From Pomphorhynchus laevis (lineage: Eukaryota > Acanthocephala > Palaeacanthocephala > Echinorhynchida > Pomphorhynchidae), in assembly GCA_012934845.2 (NCBI GenBank), contig WNNJ02003493.1, positions 62,001-126,000 of the forward strand: a stretch of DNA of 64,000 bases, given 5' to 3'. The position numbers were made by a program, and so were the translations under genes. Below are positions 35,805 through 50,044 of the stretch, piece after piece. Each line of letters begins with the position of its first letter. The stretch's first letter is position 1. The notes beneath the pieces were generated by a model that was not told the origin of the DNA, made no database searches, and saw nothing but the letters and a program-made list of their open reading frames with translations.

Positions 35805-38695
35805 CATCATTGTGATGACTTATTGTGGCCTCTCCATTCGTCGTCTGTTCTCTGCCGGTTGCTCACTAGTCGAATCCGCCCGCCCCCTCAGCTCATCTCT
35901 TTCTAAATTCTCTAATCATGGCGACATTGTCGTATTCGCCAGTCACCTAGCGTCTTTTCGCAAAATCACTCTCCCTTTCAGTCCTTGCTCTTTTGAATTC
36001 CTCACTTGTCGTTCTTCTAGCCCGATCACTTTAGATCTCGCCATTGTATACCGTCCTGTTTCATCAGCTCCTACCTCCTTATTTTTAACCGAACTCGCTG
36101 GCCTCCTTTCTCATTGTTCTTTGTCCTCCATCCCTTCACTCGTACTAAGCGACTTTAACATCCGCGTTGACCGCCCCTCTTCCACCGATTCCATCCAGTT
36201 CATCAACATTCTACCCAACTACAATTACAAACTCATATCTACTGCCCTACACATATCCTTGTCGGGGCACTCGACATTATCGCTGTTCCAGATCGTTTTG
36301 CTGCCTACGCCTCAGTGTCCATCTCCGATCCTGGTCTATCCAATCACTTTCTCGTCAACCTTGATCTCACTACCAACCACTCCCCGCTTCACATACCTAC
36401 CATGCTACGTCACCTTTGGAGAAAACTTGACCTCCCACTTCTCCGCCTTACTTAAATCGTCTTGATCTTCTCACACAATAACATCATCTACTCCTGACGA
36501 TCTTGTCTTTATTTTCGACTCTGAACTCACATCCACTCTCGATATTCTCTTGCCCTTCAAGTCACACCCACACCGTTGCTTGAACCGTGCCACATGTTTG
36601 ACATCTAATGCTTACTCTCAAAGCGTCGACTCCGTTATGCTTTTCAAGTCTATCACCGCTCTCTCAGACGTTATATCCGCTCGCTCACTCTGTCTTTCCG
36701 TGATTCCTATCTTGCTCTTCGCCAATCTCATCTCCACCTACTACGTACCAAATGCAACTTCTTATGGCAGCATAAAATCAACACTTCATTAAACTCTAAG
36801 TCTCACTGACATACTTTTAAGACAATCTTTTATCGCTCATCTTCGTCTTGCAACATCAATCCCCATGATTATTCATCATTTTTGCAGACCAAAGTATCCA
36901 CGTTGCTCTCTCTCACAACCCCGTCTCCATTCCATCTCACTGCTACTCGCCTCGCCTAATCATCTCAGCACTCTTTGATATTCTCCCTGTATCACCTGCC
37001 GAAGTCTCATCTGTCCTCATGTCCTTACTCAACAAAACCTTACATGCCGATCCCCTGCTTACCCCCAATGGAAATAGGCATAGGCAGGGGATCGGCAGGG
37101 ACAAATAAATGTCCCTATCGTATATGTTCTTGCCCAACCAATCCTCACTTGCCGAAGTATCATCTGACCTCATGTCCTTGCTCAACAAACCCTCACCTGC
37201 TGATCCCCTGAATACCCCCACTGGAAATGGGGGTAGGCAGTAACATATAAATCAATATGCTCATCGAAATCCCCTTTCCTCACCACCTTGTCTAACTCGT
37301 CCATCCGCAGTCGTATATTTCCTTCACACTGGAAATTTGCCATCGTTCGTTCCTCCATAAAAACAATCGCTCGACCCCTCACTTCTTTCTAGCTATCGCC
37401 CTATTCCACTCCTCCCTACTATTTCCAAGCTCTTAGAGCTTGGAAATAATACATATCAACGTTTAATACATATCAACGTTTATCTCTCTTTATATCATCT
37501 GTACCCTTATTTCCAATCCGCTTTCAGCTCTAATCACTCCACAGAGATCGCCTGTATGAAAGTTTACAACGGCTTACTCATTTCTCGAGACAAGGCTCTA
37601 TATAGTATTCTCATCTCCCTCGACCTCTCCTTTGCATTCGACATTGTCGACCACTCCGTCCTCCTTTCTCGCCTTTGTTACTGAACCTTATGGGGTCCCA
37701 CAAGGTTCAGTCCTAGGACCCCTGCTTTTCTCGCTTTTACTCAGTGATCTCGCTCCGTTTATAAACCTTTCTCCTTTAACGTCATGCAATACGCCGATGA
37801 CATCATCATCTATGCTCATGCACCCGCACATCGCATACACGATATCGGCATTTCTGCCTCCAACTGTCTTTCTTCTATCTACAAACGTCTTTCCTATCTT
37901 TGTCTCGTTATAAACCCAGACAAGTTTAAAATTATGTGGATCCTCCCCCGTCAACCTAACATATCTCCTCCCTGTTGTATATTTTGCCTCATCAATCATC
38001 CCCATTGTACACAATCTCACTTTGGTAGGATTCCAGTTCGATGATCACCTTACCCTTTAACCGTTCTTCCGTGACAAGGTCCACTCGTCTAACTTAATTC
38101 TCCGTGGCATCCGCCGTATCCGCTACTTATAGACTTCTGTTCAGGTATGTATCTTCTTTCATAGCTTCGTTTTCCTAAAATCAATAACTGCCTCAGCCTT
38201 TTCGCCTATTCTCCAAAATCCACCATCATACTCCTACAACGCATCATCAACTCCGCCATTCGACTGCTCCTACGTCTCCGTCTCTTTGACCACACATCCA
38301 CATATCTTGCCCAACTCTCCTGGCCAACCATCCAATCCGTATACCACTCATCTTTCTTCTCATAACTTTTCATCTCATCGCTGTCGGTTCCCCATTGTTC
38401 ATCAACCTCCTTTTCTTAGACGATACTCGCCTCACCTCTCTATCACTGCGTTCCCGTAATTCCCTCTTACTCCAGCTTCCAATTACTCTAACAACTACAG
38501 TCTCCGATGCTTCTTCGTCGCCGCCCCACTCGCCTGGAATCAGCTCCCACTCGACGTCCGCCGCGCTCCCTTCTTTATTACATTCAAATGCCGCATTTGT
38601 ACCCACCTCCTTGACACATGATTTAGATTTTGTTGTTGTGGTCATGTAAGCGTGCGCCAGCAAGCATTTGCCACGTAAAAATAAATCTGTTTTTA
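35805..38695 (+). mobile_element. L2-type LINE copy reaching its 3' end
   Basis: A long + frame (35812-36465) covers the endonuclease: FSNHGDIVVFASHLASFRKI, LDLAIVYRPVSSAPTSLF, SLVLSDFNIRVDRPSSTDSI. The linker follows (SKRRLRYAF-like). The RT has SLDLSFAFDIVDHSVLL, YGVPQGSVLGPLLFSLLLSD, and MQYADDIIIYAHAPAHRIHD (YADD at 37790-37801). The C-terminus ([12 protein letters not shown]..., [15 protein letters not shown] in a shifted frame) leads to the family 3' end GTCATGTAAGCGTGC...CATTTGCCACG (38641-38674) and an AT tail. It is broken by hairpins and tandem duplications at 37.05-37.48 kb. Confidence 0.88.
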
Positions 38696-38793
38696 TTGTG
38701 TTTTTATAAATCATCTTCAATAATTTAAAAGACTCCTGCAATATTTCTTTGCGATCGAATGAAGAGCTCGCAGGCAGGCTGAAGCAGCTCGAG

Positions 38794-39630
<837 letters not shown>

Positions 39631-39643
39631 TTTAGACTCGTGT

Positions 39644-40012
39644 ATGATGACTGGTGGCACATACAGAAGATTATTACCGGCAAGGCTTCCAAAACGGTTG
39701 CATGAGATTTATATCACATCGAAGCGAAATGATGATTCTGGAAACAGTCTGAAGAGACTGAAAAATTTATGCCAGAAGAAAATCAAACATGGTTTTCGTC
39801 AACTGATTCTGCATGCCAGTGGATTAGCAATTGAGCAATGCTGTCGATTGAGTGCACATTTGCTGACCGTTTACAATTTGTCGATTACAAATATAGAAAC
39901 TAGCAGTAAAAAATCGATTGATCAAACATTTGATTCGGATGGGCAACTGTCTACACAAGCTACAGAACGCGATGTATCCACAATTTCAATATATCTAAAT
40001 ATGAAGGAATAA
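39644..40012 (+). CDS. POP7: POP7/Rpp20-like RNase P/MRP subunit
   Basis: This is a 122-residue frame. YRRLLPARLPKRLHEIYITS matches the start of Rpp20 (human RKRLPSRLPRRPNDIYV). LKRLKNLCQKKIKHGFRQLI then LHASGLAIEQCCRLSAHLL matches the Alba-fold core (human ARCQKLL...IYIHGLGLAINRAINIALQL), and VSTISIYLNM matches the final strand (human SAIHIRVFR). Rpp20 pairs with Rpp25 and binds the P3 arm of RNase P and MRP RNA in the nucleolus, for tRNA and rRNA processing. The ATG at 39644 is the first after an acceptor-like CAATCTTTAG (39626-39635). An ATG further upstream in the same frame (39605) would add non-family residues. The stop is embedded in an AATAAA poly(A) signal (gaAATAAAa-type overlap at about 40008-40014). 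Confidence 0.82.
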   Translation: MMTGGTYRRLLPARLPKRLHEIYITSKRNDDSGNSLKRLKNLCQKKIKHGFRQLILHASGLAIEQCCRLSAHLLTVYNLSITNIETSSKKSIDQTFDSDGQLSTQATERDVSTISIYLNMKE

Positions 40013-40014
40013 AA

Positions 40015-40440
40015 TATAATAACTGTTTATTTAAAAACATTTTTGTACAAATTTCAATTAATTAGGACAAAATTAATAAATTCAGAATTTACAAATATTA
40101 AATGTAGCAAGTAATGCACTCTAAAATGACGGAAATCAAACAAGTGATGAGTGAAACGAAGATGACATTCATTAAAAAATGTATTGAACTTTGAATGATA
40201 TATACTCTTATGTGAAAACTTGATAATAGAATTCGATTCTTTCAATACTCACATCTTAAAATTTCAGAAACAATGAAATTTAAAATTAATAAAATGAAAG
40301 TTAAATATCACAAGTTATAATTTCCAAGATAAAATCACAATATAGCATTTATTTGCTAGTTGATCTTTAGATATTTGTAATTTGCATATCTTTATCTCTA
40401 TCTGAATAACTAGATAGCTCTTATTATAATAAAACTATTA
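40015..40440. other. Downstream flank of POP7-like gene
   Basis: AT-rich DNA between the POP7-like gene and the L2-type copy that begins near 40440. No feature is recognised. Confidence 0.5.
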
Positions 40441-43400
40441 ATCACGCCTCGATGTTGATGTATCTGCTTTCAGGTATATCCTAGCAACCATTCTTCCTGA
40501 TGATAACCCATCCCTCTTCAATAATATCGCTCCTGTATCCTTTATTCGTTCAAACAAATTCACTAAATCCAATCATCTCAGTACTCCATTATTAAAAATC
40601 GTTTTCCGACAGTTCACATGCCTCTTCGGTACTCTCCCAACGTTATAAACTTCCTACCACATCATCTACTTCTCATGTCTTTCCTGATCGCTCGCCTTCT
40701 GATATTGCCAGCTCAAGTTAGCTCGCATTGAGAAACATCGACGTGAAACAAACGGCCAGTCATCCTTATCTATACGTCAAATCAACAGAAATTTTCACGT
40801 TGTACACACAAGGCCAAAAAGTCGATGGCGTCCCATATCTCCCCCTTGTATTCTTCGCTAGTCGATCTCGCTCCTAAGCATACTTTTCGTCTTAGTCTAT
40901 TCAACACTCGCTCCATTCTTCATAAAGCTGATATGCTCCTTAATATCTTCGATCAATTATCTATCGATATTCTCTGCATTACCGAATCCCGGCACTCTGA
41001 CTACGACGATCTTGCTATTCGTCGTCTATGTTGCTCTGGTTGTGTTCTAGTTGAATCAGCTCGTCAAATTGCCTCTCATACATATACTGCTTCTAACCAT
41101 GGCGGTATTGTTGTCATTGCTCGTCACCCAATGTCTCTACGTAAAATCAACGTTAACATCCGTTACACCTCGTTCGAATTACTCATATGCAAATTATCAA
41201 CTCCTTTCCCTCTGGAACTTGTGATTGTATATCGTTCAGGTTAGGTTGCCCCCTCACGTATCTTCTTTAACGACCTTGCAGATCTTATGTCTCACTGTTC
41301 ATTGTCTTATACTCCTTCTTTTGTTCTCGGTGACTTTAACATTCGTCTTGATCGCCCGGTTGACTCTGACTCTATCACTTTAACCAATCTTTTTTCTGAT
41401 TTTAACTATAAATTACTTTCAACAAGCCCAACTCATATTCTCGGCGGTGCTCTCGACATCATTGCTGTTCCAAACTGCTTCAATGACTATACTCCTTGTC
41501 AATTACTGATACTGGTTTGTCCGATCATTTCCTTGTCACTCTTACTCTTAATCGTCCCCATCCTCCTTCTCCGCCTTTATCATTAACCACACCAAGTCGA
41601 CCCTGAAAACTTCTCAATATCCCTATTCTCTGCACAGCCTTACTCAATTCTTAACTTTTTTCACTTCCTCTTAACTATCTCTCTCCTGATGATCTCTGCA
41701 TTCTGTTTGATTCTGAACTTACGTCAATCCTCAATAACCTTCTGCCTAGTCGACTTCGACGTTCTCAGCCCTTGCGCCATGCTCCCTGATTCGATTCTGA
41801 CTGTAGTCTTTCTAAGCGTCGACTCCGTCACTCTTTTCGTATGGAAATCGCTTTCTTAAACGTTCTCCCAACTCACTCCCTCAAAATCTCCTTGATTTAT
41901 ACTTTCTCAACGCCGTTCACATCTCATTCTTATACGTACTAAACGTACTCTCTTTTGGTGAACTCAACTTGAGTCATCTTCAAATCTTAAAATCTCATTG
42001 AAAAATCTTAAACTCGATTCTTTTACGATCATCTACCCCTTGTAATATAAATTCTGATGAATTTTATTCTTATCTACAAACTAAGCTATCTAATTTACTT
42101 TCCCTACTACCCATAGCCCCCTTGTACCCACTATTATCTTTAAATACTTCCCTCCCAGAACATGTAGACCTTATTAACCACATTGTTCAACTCGTCTATC
42201 CGTAGCTGTACATTTCCTTCCATCTGGAAATGCGCCACTGTTCGTCCTATCATCAAAAAGCAATCTCTCGACTCCTCACTACTATCTTCGTACCGTCCTA
42301 TTTCACTTCTCCCAACCCTCTCTAAACTCCTTGAGCGTCTCGTTCTTAAGCAAGTTAATACATATCTCTATTCCTCTAACTTATTTCCTCCCTTCCAAGC
42401 CGCTTTTCGCTCTAATTACTCTACCGAAATTGCCTGTCTTAAAGTTTATAACGACTTACTCATATCGCGCGATCATAAATTATGTAGTGTCATAGTTTCT
42501 CTTCATCTATCGTCTGCTTTCGACATCGTCGATCACTCGATTCTTCTCCATCGCATTCGTCATGATTATGGCTTCTCTATACCTACTGTATCATGGTTTT
42601 CTTCATATCTATCAAACCGTACATTTCGCGTCTATTCTAACTCTTCTCTCCTATCCTTCGTCTATCCCGTCCGGTGTTCCACAATGCACCGTATTAGGTC
42701 CTATGCTTTTCTCTCTTCTTCTCGGTGATTTGTCTTCGATTTCTCATAAATTTAACTTCCATGTTATGCAATATGCTGATGACATTATCATCTATGCTCA
42801 TCCACCTGTTTATCGTATTCACGACCTTAGTGCTTCTGCTTCCGACTATCTTGTCTCAGTTTCCAATCATCTTTCTTCCCTTCGCCTTTCTCTGAATCCT
42901 GATAAATCCAAAATTATGTGGATCCTACCTCGACGCCTCGGCTTCGAACCTCTCTCCGTATCATTAAATTCTACAATTCGTCCTATCGTTGTTAATCTCG
43001 TTTTCCTAGGCTTCCATTTTGACAACATACTTTCACTTAAACCTTTCGTTAGAGATAAAGTACGCTCATCTACCTTGATACCCCGCAACCTCCGTCAAGT
43101 TCGTATTTGATCGATTTCCCTTCTTGTATGACTCTCATATATTCTCTCCTTTTTTCTAGACTCGATTATTGTCTTAGTCTATTTTCCAACTCACCTAAAT
43201 CCACTCTTCTTCTCCTACAACGCATCGTCAACGCAGCTGTCCGAATTCTGCTCCGTCTTCGTCGTTTTGATCATACATCCTACCATCTTGTTTCTCTCGA
43301 CTTGCCTACAATTTATTGTCGTGTTCAAATTCTTCTCGTTGCTTCCCGCCTTGTAACTTTTCATACCCTATCATTTATCAACCTTCCTTTTTTCGACAAT

Positions 43401-43640
43401 TCTCGTCCTGTTTACTGTTCTTTACGTTCTCATAGGCTTCCGCTCCTTCCTGGTGGCTGATCCTCTATCATGGAATCATCTGCCCATTCTTTTACGCCAA
43501 TCAACTTCCCTGCCGTGCTTCAAACGCCAAATCCGATCTCATTTAAACAATTTATCTGATTGACTTTTTCATTTTTTGTTAGTGGTCATGTAAGCGTACA
43601 GCTGGCACGCATTTGCCACGTTAAATAAATTTGTATTATT
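40440..43640 (+). mobile_element. Most complete L2-type LINE copy
   Basis: This is the fullest member here, about 3.2 kb. Upstream of the endonuclease lies a frame with LATILPDDNPSLFNNIAPVS that may be the end of an ORF1. The endonuclease (40825-41244 and 41287-41586) reads FNTRSILHKADMLLNIFDQL, CITESRHSDYDDLAIRRL, GDFNIRLDRPVDSDSI and THILGGALDII. The RT (42183-43110) has SYRPISLLPTLSKLLERLVL, FQAAFRSNYSTEIACLKVYN, SAFDIVDHSILLHRIRHDYG, SGVPQCTVLGPMLF and QYADDIIIYAHPP (YADD at 42771-42782). The thumb ends near 43460. The 3' end carries GTCATGTAAGCGTAC...GCACGCATTTGCC and an AATAAATTTGTATTATT tail. Several stops and frame changes show that it is dead. Confidence 0.9.
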
Positions 43641-43699
43641 AAAAAAATGAAATATTTATATGAAATATAAATATCATATTAATATGAAATGAAATTTTT

Positions 43700-43853
43700 A
43701 AAAGACATTTTACCCACACGAAAACTATAATAATTTATTCGACGTTTCGACCAATCTCAATGAGTTCGGTTGAAACGAATGGCAATCACAGGATTGAGAT
43801 TGACCGAAACGTCAAATAAATTGTTACAGTTCTCGTCCGGTAAAAATGCTTTT
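43700..43853. mobile_element. Fold-back (MITE-like) element
   Basis: Two arms of about 66 bp are inverted copies of each other: the left starts AAAAGACATTTTACC and contains TTTATTCGACGTTTCG, and the right contains CGAAACGTCAAATAAA and ends GGTAAAAATGCTTTT. About 20 bp separate them. It lies directly after the L2-type copy tail. It could be a miniature transposon or a fold-back copy; no transposase and no clear target duplication are seen. Confidence 0.6.
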
Positions 43854-43854
43854 A

Positions 43855-44340
43855 ATCTGCCACACGAATGTGATTCTATCAGATTAATATGAAATATTAA
43901 AATTAAATTTCATAATAAACTAAAATGTATCTAATTTGTCCTAGTTCTAATATAATTTTGAACCGTATTTTAAATAGTTACATGAAACAATCGAAGTTTT
44001 ATCTCAAAAATGTCAAATCGACTTATTTATTCTATCAACACTGCAAGTGAAAATGAATCTCTCGCTATATGCAAATCTGAAAAAGCCCCGGTACTAGCTT
44101 TTTTGCTAGTACTAGTAGTGAATCAATTTTGTACTATTCACAATTTGTAACTTAATTTATGGATTTGCAATTTGTATATAATGTTTACTATTTAGTGTCT
44201 TTTTATAATCAAGAATCGCTTGTTTCCGGTAAGTTTTTTTTATTCGAGAAAAATAATTATCAGAAAAATTACAAATAACTTTTGTTATAGGCAGGCAATT
44301 CAAATTTAAGAACAACAATTTCTTGACAAGAAAAACAAAC
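43855..44340. other. Unassigned intergenic DNA
   Basis: AT-rich sequence with a perfect 8-bp hairpin GTACTAGC / GCTAGTAC at 44091-44112. An open - stretch (44157-44342) has no recognised family. Confidence 0.5.
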
Positions 44341-44342
44341 AA

Positions 44343-46920
44343 TATACAAGATTTTTCCTGTCAACCACTGGTCCGGGTGTTGGGTCGTGGATGCAGTGCA
44401 CGAACCAAACTACTCAAGACATCGCGGTTTTGGGCGACATACCAGAGTTCTCTTTCAGATAGCCCAATGCGGTCTTCGGCCAGTTTCGATATTTGATCTC
44501 TCCACCTGTACCGGGGTCTATCTCGAGGTCTCTTTTCAGAGAGTTCAGTCTGGAAAACCCTCCGAAGAAGGCGATCCCTAAACATCCTCAGAACGTGTCC
44601 TAGCCACCTCAACTAACTTTCTTCGGTGTGGAGAAGCAGCAAATTTACTTCGAGTCCATCCCGGATTACCGAATTCCTAACCTTATCTCTAAGGTTAAGA
44701 CCGGCCACACCGTGAAGGAACCTCATTTAGGTCGTCTATATCCGAGATATTATCCTTTCGGTCATAACCCAAAGTTTATGATTATAGGTTAAGATAAGAA
44801 CGAAGATTGTGTGGGAAACCGAAAGCTTCGCCCGAATACTCAACTACCGCTTCCTTACGACATACATGTACAAAGAACGCATTGCTGCGTAAACTGCTCA
44901 AATCCTCTTTAGGTGCCAATGTAAACAATTTGGATTGACATTGGCACCGAAATCCGAGACGAACACATATAGACAGTCTTAGAAACGCTAACTAACATCC
45001 CTGACGCGTGGCATAATATCGAGAATCGATCTAGTAGGCATTGTAATCCTCATGACAAGAAGCCAACAAAACAAATTCATATGCAAAATGCATAGATGGT
45101 ATACTGATGGAACCGAACTGAAGACTATCATTCGTCAGAGCAGCTCGTCTCGAAATATTGTCAATGTAAACAAGGAACAAAAGTGGAGACAAAGGACAAC
45201 CATGACGAAGTCCAACGCCTACTGGAAATGAGTCAGGCTTCCTACCTAGAACACGAACACAATTCATACTTTGTTCATACAGAGAAGCCACAGCTACCCG
45301 AAGATAGTGTGGTACACTATACTCCCTTAGTACCTCCCACAACCTTTTCGCGGAACTCAGTCTAACATCATCTCCAAATCTACAAAACGCATGTAGACCG
45401 GTTGAGCGAACTCCCAAGACCGTTCAAGGATAGTTGAGATAGTAAAGAGCTGATCCGTAGTTCCACGATCTGGACGAAAGGCGCATTGTTCCTCTTGCAA
45501 TTGCCCTCAATTATAGGCCGTATCCTTAACTCAAGAATCCTAGCAAATAGCTTACCAGTATGGCTAAGAAGAGTGATGCCCCGACAATTGGAACACACTC
45601 TTCTGTTATCTTTCTTAAAGATCGGTACCACCACCCCAGTTTGCCACTCACTAGGAAGCTTGCCCGACTTCAATGCAATGTTGAAGATCCGTGCTAGCCA
45701 CTTCATGCCAACAACGTCCAGAGCCTTTAAAGTTTAATGGCGAATATCGTCTACGCCAGAAGACTTGCCATTTTTTAACAAGAGCAATGACTTCTTACAA
45801 TGAGATGAGCATTTTCGTGTATTCTAAAGGCTCTACTTCTACAAGATAAGGCATATCCATTGGATTAAGGAGACTCCTAAAATGCACTTTCCAACAACCA
45901 AGAATTTCTTTAACGCCAGTCAGCATATATTCTCTCTTGTCATAGACAGTTTGAGGAGTTATTTGCTTTCCAACACGAAGGATCCTGATCGTCCTCGAGA
46001 ACATCTTCGAAGCTGACATTTCTGTTGGACAAAATCTCTAACTGTTGGTGTCCACCAAGCAGTTCGAGGATTCCTTCCGTTCAACACTACCCGCATTCAG
46101 ATCAGAGAGTTCGTTCCACCCCAACACTCCCTTCCAAGTGCTACTGTCGCTACCAACATGAGTATTGAAGTCACCCAATATAACGAGGGAATCTCCAACA
46201 GGAGTACTATCAAGCAGAGCCTGAAGATCTTCCACGAAGGTTGCGTATTCCGAGATAATGTTGGGAGCATACGCACACAACAGTTATCCCCTTTCCCTCT
46301 TTGACTAAAAGTCTCAAAGACGCCAACCTTTCGTTCACTGAGTTAAACCTTTTTACCACGAACGACAACAGGGGACTTGTAAGTATCCCTACACCCGCCT
46401 GTCGTCGCTTTCCGTTGGTAACTCCCCAATAGTTCAAAGTCCAAACTTGATCAAAAAGTTTAGTTCCAGTTCCAGAATAGTGAAAAGAAGTCACTCCGAC
46501 TATTTCAAGACCGAAGAGAATCCGCTCTTTAACTTATTGTGGTTCCTTCCACGCCAGTGAGATGTCATCCTACGTTCCTATATGAAGGCTAGTCCGCTTC
46601 GGATGTTGATGCCTCTTCAGCTGTCTCCCTTTCTCAATATCCTTTGATGATCCAACATTGCTACAATAAGGAAACAGGCCTCTTCCGCCTTTTCGTCCAT
46701 TGTCTAATCCGCCGTCGGAGTCAGCGGAGGGATTTGAGATAGTCTATGAAAGAACTATCCATACGGCTGATGAAAGCGGTCAATTATTTAGCCGTTGATC
46801 GACGAATGTCAAACACACGTTGCCTGGTCCGCTCCACGAATAGACTAATTGACATTAGGTGCCAGTTTAATACTTAATCGACCGGCACCTTTCGGCCCAA
46901 TTCATAGATAAATTCAAATA
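44343..46920 (-). mobile_element. Rex3-like RTE LINE
   Basis: The - strand follows the Rex3/RTE protein in order. Endonuclease: FDQVWTLNYWGVTNGKRRQA, AGVGILTSPLLSF, CAYAPNIISEYATFVEDLQA and LVILGDFNTHVG. Linker: RTIRILRVGKQITPQTVYDK. RT: GKLPSEWQTGVVVPIFKKDN, CRGITLLSHTGKLFARILEL, SAKRLWEVLREY, FPVGVGLRHGCPLSPLLFLV. The C-terminus MRWLGHVLRMFRDRLLRRVF with RPRDRPRYRWRDQIS ends at 44361. The YADD box is replaced by FAYEF. About 200 residues between endonuclease and linker are missing, and parts of the RT fingers are lost. The 5' untranslated part reaches about 46920. A hairpin at 44912-44948 interrupts the thumb. Confidence 0.9.
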
Positions 46921-47750
46921 ATAAATAGAATAATAAAATTTGATAAATTCAAATTTATCTTGTAAATATTACCCATTCTCGCACACGTTACGTTAAAATT
47001 CAACCTTTTATATCAATGAAATAAATAAATGATTTATATTTAAAAAGTCTTGTTATTTTAATTTTATTACATCCTCGACTTAGTTTAATCTATCGATAAA
47101 ACTAAGAGAGTACGATAAGTAGACGATTTGGCGGCGATATAAGATGTTTGGCTAATTTGCGACGTATTAAAGTTAGGAAACATGTTTATATTAAAAAAAT
47201 AAAATTAATAATTTAATTAATTAATTAATCTAGGTAAATTCGTCATTTGTTGGAAGAAAAGATAATATGAGGAGTATGGTAATGAAGGTTGTGATGAATA
47301 ATAACAACCGTATACTAATAAATTGTAGACCGATATTTACCTGATATGAAAAAGAGGGACAATAATGATTAATTGAATAATTAAGACTTAATTAAAAAAT
47401 TAACAATTAAAAAATTAATAACTTTTAATATAAAGAAATTAGTTTAATTTATTATTAGTTTGCATATTTGACAGAACAAGTTTATTAGGATGGCTAATGT
47501 GGATATACATTAACTTACAAGTCCACCACTAATTTACCCATTTAAAGTTTTTCAACAAAAATTAAAACAAACAAAGAACGAAAGTATAAAGTATAGAAGA
47601 ATACAGCTTATTAAAGGTGCTATTGTGGATATTTACATCCACTTAAAAGTCCATTAAATTACAAATTTATAGTTTTTAAAAAATGAAAACAAAGAACGAA
47701 AGTATAATCAATGTCAATTAGTTAATATTGATGTGTAGGACAGTTTAAAA
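46920..47750. other. AT-rich spacer
   Basis: No recognised gene or element. A phrase 'aaaacaaacaaagaacgaaagtataa' occurs twice (about 47560 and 47685), suggesting a small tandem duplication of about 125 bp. Confidence 0.55.
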
Positions 47751-50044
47751 TATTGTGAATAATTGAAATCAATAATAAAGGGAGAGAAAAAGGAGGATAT
47801 TAGAAAGATGAAAACGAGGCAGTTGAGTGGATGTAGGAAGGCAGTTTATTTCAGAACAGAGAAGCGGCAATAAAGAGGAAACAGCGGCCGTAGTTTGACG
47901 AAAATGACGGAACATGGATAAAAAGAAATTCACATGAACGAAGATTTATGGAAATGATAAACGATCCGGATTTAGTAAGGGTAGAAATATGCAGATAATA
48001 AGGCGAGTTTGAAAACATGGATCTAAAAGTGATACAAAGGGTACTGAATAGAATGAGGTTTTCTATAGTTATTCAGTTTACTTCATTGAGGCAAAAGGAA
48101 ATGTGATAAGAACGATGGAGGCGATATATCGATGGCGTAACCTTCATCGATAAGAACGATAGAGGTTACGCACATATAATATCATAGGCGATGGAGAGGA
48201 ATAAGAATTCTTATTCTTATTCAATAAGAATAAGAATTCAGAGGATAAAGCAGAAGTACTGAGGCACAATTTGATCTTATGAAACAAGCTCTGACTACGC
48301 GACCTTCGTTACCGTGATGGTCGCGAATTAAAAAATTAGCGGTTTATCGCGAACGAAGGGATCGAGAGAAAGACAGTTGTCGAAGTAAACTCACAAGAAA
48401 GTGAGATAATCATCAATACAAAGAGCGGTCAAATTAAGAAATACAGGGGGAGGAGATATACATGAAAAAGGGATATCCCATAATATTCTAAACTCTGAAT
48501 TGTTAAGAGACAAACGAAGAAGAGAAATATGCTTAGAGATGAAGAGAATACAATTCATAGAAGTGTAGAGATCATCAATAAGATGATCAAGGTAATGAGA
48601 ATAAAGTAGAATATCGTCAGCATATTGCATGATACAGAAGTTTTCCACATGTAATGCTTGTGAGATCGATAAGAAGAGAGAACAGTATTTAATCCAAGTA
48701 AAAACCTTAATGAACGGTATAGGAGATAGATGAAGAGGTAGAGAAATACGCATTGAAATGGACACTGAAATATCGTCCAGAGAGATATGAAGAAAATTAG
48801 GATACATTAGCAGAAGAAAAACCATAGTTGTGCCGAAGGCGATGAAGAAGGATGGTATGATCAACAATGTCAATCGCAGAAGAAAGCTCACGGGAAATTA
48901 CGACAGTGCATGGGAAATTACGACACGAGCAAGAAGTAAGTCAGAGAAAACTTTGTGGCAGGACAAACCGTAGAGTTCTGATATCAGAAAGCATATTGGA
49001 AAGGTGGATAAAGTTTGGATGAAGAGGGATAGATATTAAGCTAACTTAACACAAGACGTTTAAGAAGTTTAGAGACTGTTGGAAGGTTAGAGATATTTCG
49101 ATATGAGAAAGGCAGCAAGGGATCAAGGGAAGGCTACTTGAGTAATGGTCGAACTATGACGAATTTCAGAGCAGAAGGAATATAGACACTATGAATGGAA
49201 GAGTTAAATATTGAGGTTAGGAAAGGATCAAGTTGAATGACCAAAGATTTTAGTATATAAATAGGCAGATGCTCAACATGTTTTACTAGGTAGGATAAAT
49301 GCACATGAGAAAACTCGTTGACATATACATGGAGAAGATGAAAGAGATTAGGCAAAATATCCAAGATTTTTCTCACTAGATAGGAGAAAAATGATGTCTA
49401 AGATATTGGAATCAAGTTTCGATTAAAAATAAAGAGAACATGCTTGTTGGTTGAGAGTGCTAACATAGGTAGAAAGAGATTGCAGTGTTGAGAGTATTCC
49501 ATTTCGATCTCGAATAGAGGAAGATAATAGCTTGTTTTTCCAAAGGACAAAGACTTACTATTTAGGATAGAACGGTGAGATCTGCGAATAGCTAAATAGT
49601 TGATGTGAATATCAATGGGGATAAAAATGGGAAAACGCTCGAAGAAACGAAAGTGCGTAATGCGTTCGACTGCGAGTAAAGAGTTGGCACGAAAGAATAT
49701 TGTCGAGCATAGAAAAGAGTTCAAAATCAAAAATTTTTGACAGATAGTCCCGTACGTTGGAGAGTGAAAGAAGAGGACATGAGTGGAGAATGATCAAGGC
49801 TAGATTATACTTGAACAATTTGAAAAAGATGTTTTTTTTTACAAAATAATACAACGATCGCGAAAAGCACGACGTTATGAAGAGTAAGTATTACGTGGTA
49901 AGACAGTAAAGAAATACATTGCGATTTGACTGATGAATCAGGAGCATAATGTGAATGTTGTGCTTTATGTAGGTTCATTTGTTTAAAGGGTTTTGTTAGT
50001 AAAAACGGAATTTGCATATTATGTGATGTTGATGAATTATTATT

